DNA from: JBIIJL01 sp044233795
GTDB lineage: Bacteria; Pseudomonadota; Gammaproteobacteria; Legionellales; Legionellaceae
Assembly: GCA_044233795.1 (NCBI GenBank)
Contig: JBIIJL010000108.1
Location: 1 to 5,251, forward strand
Length of the DNA: 5,251 nucleotides
Direction of reading: 5' to 3'
A program made the translations under genes and the position numbers. Below the pieces are notes generated by a model that was given only the letters and a program-made list of their open reading frames with translations, searched no databases and was not told the DNA's origin. Positions 1 through 5,251 of this stretch are shown here, one piece after another (positions within the stretch are counted from its first letter, which is position 1; each line of letters opens with the position of its first letter).

Positions 1-200
1 CATTGCCACTAACTGCTTGCATGTATAAGGGGATGCCAGCCTGATTTTCTGTAATGAGACTCAATACAACCTGGTTTAAGTCGGGACGATGGTCACGGCT
101 ATATCCTCGCGTGATGTGAATCGCTTGTGAGTCAATATCGCGCTCATATTGTCCATCTAAAGTGATCTAGTCTTTGCACTTCAAAACGTGATGCATCCAT
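1..200 (-). pseudogene. Decayed IS1634-family transposase, N-terminal scrap fused to the DDE core
   Basis: Read on the minus strand, ATG at 200-198 follows a ribosome-binding-like GAAGGT and opens MDASRFEVQRLDH, which resembles the N-terminus of IS1634-type transposases (DUF4277-like domain). This frame stops with TGA at 146-144. From about 157 down to 1 a different frame reads DGQYERDI, then ITRGYSRDHRPDLNQVVLSL and GIPLYMQAVSGN, the well-known core block of the same family, in which GYSRDHRPD is typical. In an intact member these two blocks are separated by roughly a hundred residues or more that include the first catalytic aspartate just before the DGQYE-like segment. Here they lie within about 20 bases. 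The gene has therefore lost an internal piece and changed frame, and cannot make a working transposase. It continues past the left edge, so the state of its C-terminal part is unknown. Family assignment rests on recalled motifs, not on a search. Confidence 0.8.
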
Positions 201-310
201 TTCTACCTTCCAAAAAGCAGTAATAGATCAAAATCAGATCCACGTGTCAATATTTTTTTTAAAAAAAATTAATTTAGAAAGTTACTGCGGAATGACAGAT
301 CAAAGGTGAT
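201..310. other. AT-rich gap between IS remnant and first gene
   Basis: No coding potential is seen. The outer end of the insertion sequence should lie here, since the transposase starts at 200 and reads leftward, but no terminal inverted repeat or target duplication can be placed with confidence. The stretch contains an A/T palindrome at 252-269 and several copies of an AGATCA-type word (225-230, 297-302, inverted at 351-357). Confidence 0.5.
252..269. repeat. Perfect A/T palindrome (A T8 A8 T)
   Basis: Eight Ts are followed directly by eight As, with one more matching base on each side, giving an 18-bp perfect palindrome with no loop. It could be a bent or easily melted DNA tract, a favoured insertion target beside the IS remnant, or a chance product of AT-rich DNA. 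There is no GC stem, so it is not a convincing terminator. Confidence 0.6.
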
Positions 311-361
311 TTGTGTTTTATTAATCAATAATGGTATAATATGGCTCATCTTGATCTGACA
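293..361. repeat. Imperfect 11-bp inverted repeat around the kinase gene promoter
   Basis: TGACAGATCAA at 293-303 faces TTGATCTGACA at 351-361, matching at 10 of 11 positions. The arms are 47 bases apart and bracket both promoter hexamers, with the right arm just past the expected transcription start. It may be a pair of operator half sites, or the ends of a very small mobile element. No flanking target duplication is visible. The symmetry is seen directly; any function is inference. Confidence 0.4.
311..340 (+). promoter_or_regulatory. Sigma70-like extended -10 promoter for the kinase-like gene
   Basis: The -10 box TATAAT at 335-340 is a perfect consensus, preceded by TGG at 332-334, which makes an extended -10. 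A weaker -35, TTGTGT at 311-316, lies 18 bases upstream. Transcription should start near 347, giving a leader of about 37 bases before the GTG at 384. Confidence 0.7.
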
Positions 362-370
362 CAAGTCTTT

Positions 371-377
371 AGAGGGG
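371..377 (+). promoter_or_regulatory. Ribosome binding site of the kinase-like gene
   Basis: AGAGGGG lies six bases before the GTG at 384. Purine content and spacing are good, and this is what supports a GTG start there. Confidence 0.75.
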
Positions 378-383
378 ATAATA

Positions 384-2180
384 GTGTTTCAATACAACCG
401 TTTTTGGCATTTCTGGTTTCAGTTAAATAATCGACATTACTTTAGAGCTTCCTTAGCATCCTTAGTAATTTCCTTGCTCCTTATTCCAGCAGCCGTATTT
501 TTTCCACCATTATGGGGGCTGGTTGTCGCGCTTCCTCTGATTGTAGGTGGGACAATTGCTTTACTTACTCAACTCTCAAATTTTTTCTATAACAGACAAA
601 ATCAGCAATTAACACAGCTTAAGGCAGAAACTGCTGATGAAGCTTTAAAAGAAGAAATTGATTTATATCTAAACCGCCGTGTAGTTTGCCCTCAAGAGTT
701 ACTTGCCGGAGCTCATTTAAACTTACCTCATGATAAACCAAAAATGAAAGCAGCTGTAGCAAATACACCTCTGGTTTTCGACACTGAAGATACATTAAAT
801 ATCACCAAAGTTTCACAAGCCATCCCTCGCCGTAATTCTGCAGTTAAAGCAATAAGCGCATCCAATCAATTATATGTAAAAACTGTTGCAGCTAAAGATG
901 GTCTTTCGGAAGTGGCGGCTCGTGAAATGGCTGAGATTCTTGGATTTGGAGGCTTGATTCCATCAAATACGATTGCAGGAACGGATGTATTGCATGCCCA
1001 TGAGAATGAGCCTTCTATACCTAATGCAGGTTTAGTTCTTTCACGACAAAAAATAAGGGAATTAATAGATGAGAGAATAGGGGAGTCACCTGAAAAAAAT
1101 ATAAAAAATAGTCCAGGAGTACAAAATGCAGTTGCAAAGTACGTATTTAATTTAAAAACTGCAGCTTATCGAACTAAAGCGAAAAAAGAGGAGCAATTTA
1201 AGTTATTACATGTCCAAAAACTTATGCCTAATGCTATAGACGGACTACAAGTTTATACACAATTACTTAATGAGCCTATTGTTCTGCCATTGCAATCAGC
1301 TCTTGATGGTTTAACAGAATCACAAAAAAGAGACCAACGTGCTTTGGCTGGAAAAATAGTACAAAAAATCAATCTTGTTTCATTTCAAGAAAATTTCTTA
1401 TTACATCTTATCTTAGGTTCTCAAGACGCTAATCCTGGAAACACCCTATTTGCTGAAGGTTCAAATGATTCAACAATACTTCATAGTATTGACCACGAAA
1501 GGATTATGCCGGAAGACAATTACAATATTACAAAAAAAATTCCTCTTGAAGGTGGAGTGAATCCTGCAAGCTTGACTGAAAAAGATATTGAGAATGTATT
1601 TCCTATTCGTTTATGGTTAGCTGGTTTACCACAAGCAAATGTTCCATTCACCAAGGAAGTTATAGAAAAGGCTCTTGATTCCCTAAATCCTGAACGTTTA
1701 CTGGCTTATCACCACCAGAAAAAACTTTTTTCACCTGCAGCGGTAGGGGCGCAGTTAGAAAGAATACTCTTAATTAAAAATGCATTTGAAGAGGAAATTA
1801 AAAAATCTCAAATTACTTTAACCCCTAAGCAGTTATTTTTAAAACTTATAAACAATCATCCTACTTATATTTTCTTAAAAAACGAGCTTCAATTAAGTGA
1901 ATTATCTACGTTTATGCTATTAGGTCAAATCCCAGAGGGAGCGGATATGAGCTTATTACGACACCCATTGCAATGGTTCCCAATGCTAGGAGTGCTGATA
2001 GAGTGGATCCAAAATGAACAGCAAGGTCGCCCTGCTTTATCCGAAGAAAGCTTTAAAAGTTCTCATGCGCGTCATGCATTATTTTATACCGTCGCTAGAC
2101 AACAAAAAATGGCAGAAGGGGCAAATAAAGCAGGCTTAGATATTTTGAATGAAACCTCCGCACATGTTGGCTTGAATTAA
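384..2180 (+). CDS. Membrane-anchored PI3/PI4-kinase-fold protein (type II PI4K-like), putative effector
   Basis: A 598-residue protein with a GTG start chosen from the ribosome binding site at 371-377. Residues about 22-40 and 43-64 are two hydrophobic segments joined by a short PP turn, with basic residues before the first, suggesting a membrane hairpin with both ends in the cytosol. The middle follows the motif order of type II phosphatidylinositol 4-kinases and plant PI4K-gamma proteins: LYVKTV with K166 as candidate ATP-binding lysine; AAREMAEILGFGGLIPSNT (R180-E181), like the family's REVAAYLLD...GVPPT; LLHVQKLMPNA (274-284), like the hinge region; SQDANPGNTLF with D348 and N353, like NTDRHxGNxLV; and SIDHERIMPE with D370, like IDHGLCLPE. 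Residues about 400-598 are mostly helical and unrecognised. The kinase fold is well supported by motif order; substrate (lipid or protein) and activity are not shown. Eukaryote-like kinases of this fold occur among secreted effectors of Legionella, so an effector role at a host membrane is plausible inference. It is alone in its transcription unit, with its own promoter and terminator. Confidence 0.75.
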   Translation: MFQYNRFWHFWFQLNNRHYFRASLASLVISLLLIPAAVFFPPLWGLVVALPLIVGGTIALLTQLSNFFYNRQNQQLTQLKAETADEALKEEIDLYLNRRVVCPQELLAGAHLNLPHDKPKMKAAVANTPLVFDTEDTLNITKVSQAIPRRNSAVKAISASNQLYVKTVAAKDGLSEVAAREMAEILGFGGLIPSNTIAGTDVLHAHENEPSIPNAGLVLSRQKIRELIDERIGESPEKNIKNSPGVQNAVAKYVFNLKTAAYRTKAKKEEQFKLLHVQKLMPNAIDGLQVYTQLLNEPIVLPLQSALDGLTESQKRDQRALAGKIVQKINLVSFQENFLLHLILGSQDANPGNTLFAEGSNDSTILHSIDHERIMPEDNYNITKKIPLEGGVNPASLTEKDIENVFPIRLWLAGLPQANVPFTKEVIEKALDSLNPERLLAYHHQKKLFSPAAVGAQLERILLIKNAFEEEIKKSQITLTPKQLFLKLINNHPTYIFLKNELQLSELSTFMLLGQIPEGADMSLLRHPLQWFPMLGVLIEWIQNEQQGRPALSEESFKSSHARHALFYTVARQQKMAEGANKAGLDILNETSAHVGLN

Positions 2181-2191
2181 TTTCACAATTT

Positions 2192-2241
2192 CTTTTATTT
2201 GGCCTGAATGTGAAGCTCAGGTCAGATAAAAGCTCATTTTT
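2192..2241 (+). terminator. Rho-independent-like terminator after the kinase-like gene
   Basis: Bases 2192-2207 pair with 2217-2232 in a 16-bp stem with two G-T wobbles and a 9-base loop. The top of the stem is GC-richer (GGCCTGA with TCAGGTC) and the base is A/T pairs. Five Ts follow at 2237-2241, four bases after the stem. It begins 12 bases after the stop codon at 2178-2180. Confidence 0.75.
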
Positions 2242-2296
2242 AAACTAACGCCTAGACGCTTGTATCGGTAAATTATTACAGCTAGCTCTTAGTTTT

Positions 2297-2767
2297 TTGA
2301 AATTTACTGATAGTGAACTATTGGAGGCTCCTGCACAACAAGCTTTTCAAATAAAAACTGTAAGTGGTAGTATGCACCTGAAAGATGCGGCTCAGGGAGG
2401 TTGTTTTTCTGAAGTAAAACAGCATGTTGAACTTACAAGTAGGGCACAAACAGGCTCAACAAGTGATACTGTGGTAGCTTTAAGATGGGCCGTATTGAAA
2501 AAAAATACTGATATTGTGAGCCTCATATTAAGTTTCGGTAATGTTGATGTAAACCAACCAGATAGATTATCCAAAGATACTTTATTGCATATAGCTGCCC
2601 AGAATTCCGATCTGCCAACAATGCAGGTACTTGCTGCTGCTGGGGCAGATATGCAATTAAGAAATTTGCGGGGTGAAACTCCCCTTGAAAATTCTACGAA
2701 GGCATTTAATGAATATGCTTCTTTCGTTTTGGGAAGTGGAACACAAACGAATATTGCGAGTATGTGA
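2297..2767 (+). CDS. Small ankyrin-repeat protein, possibly the 3' remnant of a longer gene
   Basis: Counting from a TTG at 2297, 156 residues. Ankyrin-type units can be followed: LKDAAQGGCFSEV (28-40), then VALRWAVLKKNTDIVSLIL (60-78) ending DVNQPDRLS, then the clearest, DTLLHIAAQNSD (94-105) with VLAAAGADMQLRN (111-123), and a closing GETPLE (126-131). TLLHIAA and AGAD are hallmark positions. Ankyrin repeats bind protein partners, and no catalytic domain is present. The start is doubtful. TTG 2297 has no ribosome binding site; ATG at 2372 (residue 26), just before the first repeat, has only a weak AAGTGG. The frame stays open upstream to 2249 with protein-like sequence (CIGKLLQLALSFLKF) but no start codon, and there is no clear promoter between the terminator at 2241 and the ORF. 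This looks like a gene that has lost its 5' end, though a short intact gene starting at 2372 cannot be excluded. Confidence 0.6.
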   Translation: MKFTDSELLEAPAQQAFQIKTVSGSMHLKDAAQGGCFSEVKQHVELTSRAQTGSTSDTVVALRWAVLKKNTDIVSLILSFGNVDVNQPDRLSKDTLLHIAAQNSDLPTMQVLAAAGADMQLRNLRGETPLENSTKAFNEYASFVLGSGTQTNIASM

Positions 2768-2810
2768 ATGTAAGGGAACTGTTGAAACAGCACTAGTCAC
2801 AATATTTGAG

Positions 2811-2837
2811 CTTTAGCTATTTTAGGTACTTTAGGTG
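2811..2837. repeat. Three imperfect 9-bp tandem repeats
   Basis: CTTTAGCTA, TTTTAGGTA and CTTTAGGTG follow each other without a gap, sharing a TTTAG core. Plus-strand reading gives stops. It may be a small slippage product or a cluster of binding sites; nothing decides between these. Confidence 0.45.
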
Positions 2838-2861
2838 AGGTAGTGCGAGAAATTCATAGTT

Positions 2862-3014
2862 TCAATAAACACCCCTATTTTGAGTTTTGTTTCCCCAACC
2901 AAATTGTTTGATAATTTCACTTGATGGAACCATGAAAAAAGTTCTAAGATCGTCCACGATGGGGAGCCACACCACATAAGGGTTGTGGCGAATCACACCG
3001 AAATTCTGAAATTC
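2862..3014 (-). pseudogene. Possible coding remnant, 50 codons, no start
   Basis: On the minus strand a frame is open from just after TGA (3017-3015) to TGA (2864-2862). It reads like protein, with GVIRHNPYVVWLPIVDDL followed by TFFMVPSSEIIKQFGWG, and uses more GC-ending codons than the neighbouring genes. There is no start codon with a ribosome binding site, and the upstream sequence in the same frame is full of stops. It may be the last piece of a deleted gene. I do not recognise a family, and chance is a real alternative for so short a frame. Confidence 0.2.
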
Positions 3015-3109
3015 TCATGTAGAAGCAATGTAGAAAATTCATCAGCATGATTTCAAATAAAAAACAAATTTGAAAGCCTCTTTTCTCCAATCCATCACCT
3101 GCCCATGTT

Positions 3110-3137
3110 TTGATATTGACCAATATTGATGTATAAT
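3110..3137 (+). promoter_or_regulatory. Sigma70-like promoter for the large gene
   Basis: TTGATA at 3110-3115 and a perfect TATAAT at 3132-3137 are separated by 16 bases, close to the consensus layout. Transcription should start near 3144, giving a leader of about 27 bases before the ATG at 3171. Confidence 0.7.
3112..3130. promoter_or_regulatory. Candidate operator inside the promoter spacer
   Basis: ATATTGA occurs at 3113-3119 and again at 3123-3129, exactly 10 bases apart, so both copies face the same side of the helix. The same stretch also holds the inverted pair ATATTG-AC-CAATAT (3113-3126). It overlaps the -35 box and fills most of the spacer, where a bound protein would block or modify RNA polymerase. 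No known regulator motif is recognised. Confidence 0.35.
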
Positions 3138-3160
3138 AAACGAACACAATTTGTCTTGAT

Positions 3161-3165
3161 AGAGG
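3161..3165 (+). promoter_or_regulatory. Ribosome binding site of the large gene
   Basis: AGAGG lies five bases before the ATG at 3171 and fixes this start. Together with the promoter at 3110-3137 it marks a properly expressed gene. Confidence 0.7.
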
Positions 3166-3170
3166 TTATA

Positions 3171-5251
3171 ATGCCTAACGGGTATATTCCAGCTCAAATA
3201 CAGGTCGAGTATATTAGCGAAGTAGCAACGGATGTTGAAACACTGCAAGAAGCTCATGTTGCGCCAGATCTTCCTATCCAATTGGTTGATAGAAATAAAT
3301 TTATCGAATTACTCCGTGAAAGACGAGGGGGCATTTTGTCCCACGAAGATCTCCAGTTCTGGGATACTCTGTTTGGTAATTGCCCACATCGCAATCCCGT
3401 TATACAGGGCATGGATAACCCACATGTACGTTACTTAACGATAGACTCATGTGAAAAAATTCTAAAACATCGAGTGCAATTCATTAGTGGTGTTGATTTT
3501 CAACACTTGCCGTCAGGATTCCTGTTGACTAAAAATCCTATAGGGGGCGGTGTGTGTGATGTGCTGCATTACAGTGAATACTATGCCCAATTTCAACCTA
3601 AAGACGACAACAATGTTTTAGCCTTAACGTTGATGACCCAAGATGAATTGACTGCGGCATCAGTGGAAGAGTCACCTTTTAGTGGACCACAAGCTGCCTG
3701 GTATGATTTTCTTCAAAGCAAACGCATTTCACCATCGGGGGTTTATTGTACTGCATTGCAGTTAACGGATGCCTTTATTCGTTTTTCAAATATCATTCAA
3801 GAGATGGGACTTAATTATTATCAGCCTGATTTTGCTAGAAACTTACTACTAGAAACAGGAAATCCCATCGTGTTACTTGGGCATTGGGAAACGGTTTTAT
3901 CCAATCCTCGTTTGAAGGCTGCTGATGTAAATAAGCAATGGCAAGGCCTCCCTCAATTACCTTTAATGAAAAGTCATGAGGCGATCCGTGCCATCACTGA
4001 TTATGCGCGTGATCAACGTCCATGTGGATTTATTCGGCCAGATATGGAATTGAATCAAGAAGGTTTTGAATTTAGATCGGAATATGGATTTCGACCAAAA
4101 GATGATTTTAAAACGATATCTGGCGAAAACATAGCTTCTTTTTGGCGGTACATTGCTTATCAACCGAAGCGTAATTCCATTGAGTTTTATGAAAAAGCAT
4201 TGGCTCGTCTAAGTCAGCTAACATTGAGTCGTGGAACGCGAGAACAGATGATTCAAATATTAGCCGTCAGTACAGTACGAGATAATCACTCAGCAGAAAG
4301 TCTGAGCGACGAAGAACAGGAATTAAAGGCATGGGATACATTGTGTCATGTCATTGAAGTAGGTCCTTTTGGGATTAGAGCACGAGAATACACTGACGGT
4401 GTAGTGAGTCGTTTACATGCACTTCCTGAACAACCGAATATTGCTTTTTTAGAAAGCACCGCTCAACATATTAAAGACCAAGTAATACATCAGCATTATT
4501 TAGTTATTTTATCAAATAGATTAAGTTTGCTAGTTACAAATCTCCGTAGTTCTCTTTATCATGGCGCAAAATTTTATTTTATAAATCGTACATGGCAAAA
4601 ACTTAGCATTAACGAATACGTTGTGTTGCAATATGATTTTTATAGATTAGTGGGTGGAATACACGCTGTAGAAGGCATTGATGATGTCTTTAGAAATCCA
4701 GATCCTGCGCTTTCACCCAAATTTACTTTACTTGCTCCTCATTTAAGTACATTTAATCTTCTCACTATTGATGATATCACTCAGGCTTTAGCCATGTGGC
4801 CTACAGTGCTGTCTAAAGAAACTCAGGAGCGATTATATTTTTGTTTTGATCTCTTCAATGACGCTCAAACAAATGATGGTTTGACACCCACAATACTGGC
4901 TGAACTGATTCAATATGTCAGTACTATTGAAATCGTTGAAGGTGACAATTGGCGATTAGTGCTTCTTGCTCACTTAAAACAATTTTCACCTTGTTTTGCT
5001 GATCAGTATTTTGAAAAAAAAGAAAAACAAATTCGTGATGTTTCTTTTGGCTTAACTACAGATCAAATCGCAAAAGTAAGAGCATGTTCTTTTCCCGACG
5101 CTGCGTGCACAGCTATCATTAGTCTTGAATCAGCAATTGTGCAACAAACCCCACCTCGGGTAGATGCCTATTTAGCACGTATCAATGATCAATTAGTTAA
5201 CTTAAAACAAATTACCACGCCAGAGGATTTTATTCTATTCACAGAGCAATT
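3171..5251 (+). CDS. Large protein of unknown function, 3' end beyond the window
   Basis: The frame from ATG 3171 is open to the right edge: 693 full codons without a stop. It begins MPNGYIPAQIQVEYI. There is no signal peptide and no clear membrane segment, so it is probably a soluble protein. It looks mostly helical in the second half, with polar, charged segments (about 375-400, SAESLSDEEQELKAW) and amphipathic stretches such as YLVILSNRLSLLVTNL, and it lacks obvious coiled-coil runs. Recognisable landmarks are FWDTLFGNCPHRNP (about 63-76) and two similar short stretches, SEYYAQFQPKDD (135-146) and SEYGFRPKDD (303-312). I find no nucleotide-binding loop, protease triad or kinase motif, and do not recognise a family. 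Own promoter and ribosome binding site, and a gap of about 400 bases after the ankyrin ORF, make it a separate unit. Its size, novelty and neighbours would fit a secreted effector, but that is inference only. Confidence 0.85.
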   Translation, partial: MPNGYIPAQIQVEYISEVATDVETLQEAHVAPDLPIQLVDRNKFIELLRERRGGILSHEDLQFWDTLFGNCPHRNPVIQGMDNPHVRYLTIDSCEKILKHRVQFISGVDFQHLPSGFLLTKNPIGGGVCDVLHYSEYYAQFQPKDDNNVLALTLMTQDELTAASVEESPFSGPQAAWYDFLQSKRISPSGVYCTALQLTDAFIRFSNIIQEMGLNYYQPDFARNLLLETGNPIVLLGHWETVLSNPRLKAADVNKQWQGLPQLPLMKSHEAIRAITDYARDQRPCGFIRPDMELNQEGFEFRSEYGFRPKDDFKTISGENIASFWRYIAYQPKRNSIEFYEKALARLSQLTLSRGTREQMIQILAVSTVRDNHSAESLSDEEQELKAWDTLCHVIEVGPFGIRAREYTDGVVSRLHALPEQPNIAFLESTAQHIKDQVIHQHYLVILSNRLSLLVTNLRSSLYHGAKFYFINRTWQKLSINEYVVLQYDFYRLVGGIHAVEGIDDVFRNPDPALSPKFTLLAPHLSTFNLLTIDDITQALAMWPTVLSKETQERLYFCFDLFNDAQTNDGLTPTILAELIQYVSTIEIVEGDNWRLVLLAHLKQFSPCFADQYFEKKEKQIRDVSFGLTTDQIAKVRACSFPDAACTAIISLESAIVQQTPPRVDAYLARINDQLVNLKQITTPEDFILFTEQ

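Larger units (their letters stand above)
2768..3109. other. Gap between ankyrin ORF and large gene, mostly without clear genes
   Basis: No convincing gene with a start signal is seen. It holds a 9-bp tandem repeat (2811-2837), a possible coding scrap on the minus strand (2862-3014), and a short GCCACA/TGTGGC stem (2966-2971 with 2984-2989) without a T tract. The 2950-3000 part is richer in GC than its surroundings. No good terminator for the ankyrin ORF is visible; CTGTTGAAACAG near 2780 is a very small hairpin only. Confidence 0.5.

Noticed and set aside
61..400. Repeated word TCAATACAACC in the IS remnant (61-71) and at the start of the kinase-like gene (389-399)
   Set aside because: The match is a short word inside two coding sequences in different contexts, and the flanks do not match; taken as chance.
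2392..2793. Minus-strand frame of 133 codons opposite the ankyrin ORF
   Set aside because: It is antisense to recognisable ankyrin repeats, has no family features of its own and no good start signal.
2966..2989. GCCACA/TGTGGC stem as a terminator
   Set aside because: The stem is only six pairs with a 12-base loop and no T tract on either side.
2944..3147. Minus-strand frame of 67 codons in the gap
   Set aside because: The composition is Cys-, Phe- and Met-rich and not protein-like, with no ribosome binding site; it would also overlap the promoter of the large gene.
3042..3281. Minus-strand frame of 79 codons over the start of the large gene
   Set aside because: It runs across the promoter and first codons of a well-supported gene and has no recognisable features.
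3232..3438. Plus-strand frame of 68 codons inside the large gene
   Set aside because: It lies in another frame of a long open gene with a good start, so it is a shadow.
3963..4163. Minus-strand frame of 66 codons inside the large gene
   Set aside because: It is antisense to the long open frame with no start signal.
1..5251. CRISPR array, tRNA or rRNA
   Set aside because: No regularly spaced repeats and no tRNA-like or rRNA-like sequence were seen.

Overview
The window is AT-rich, with short AT-rich gaps, and carries three protein genes on the plus strand plus a decayed insertion sequence at the left edge. The gene content is a eukaryote-like lipid-kinase-fold protein with a membrane hairpin, a small ankyrin-repeat ORF and a large protein of no recognised family. 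This suggests the accessory part of an intracellular gammaproteobacterium of the Legionella type. That placement is inference from composition and gene style; no taxonomic marker gene is present.

Layout. Positions 1-200 (minus strand, running off the left edge) hold a broken IS1634-family transposase with an internal deletion and frame change. Positions 201-383 are an AT-rich gap with an A/T palindrome, an imperfect inverted repeat around an extended -10 promoter, and a good ribosome binding site. Positions 384-2180 encode a 598-residue protein: an N-terminal double transmembrane segment, then a region whose motif order matches the type II phosphatidylinositol 4-kinase branch of the PI3/PI4-kinase fold. 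A strong 16-bp hairpin followed by five Ts ends that gene. Positions 2297-2767 hold a small ankyrin-repeat ORF with a poor start, probably a remnant of a longer gene. Positions 2768-3109 are a gap with only weak signals: a 9-bp tandem repeat and a possible minus-strand coding scrap. A sigma70-like promoter with a repeated motif in its spacer then leads to a large gene that starts at 3171 and is still open at the right edge (693 codons seen).

How they fit together. The three genes are not an operon: the first and last have their own promoters, and a terminator separates the first from the ankyrin ORF. The picture is of independently expressed accessory genes, possibly secreted effectors, next to a dead mobile element. 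The most interesting item is the membrane-anchored PI4K-like protein; the most unknown is the large C-terminally incomplete protein.
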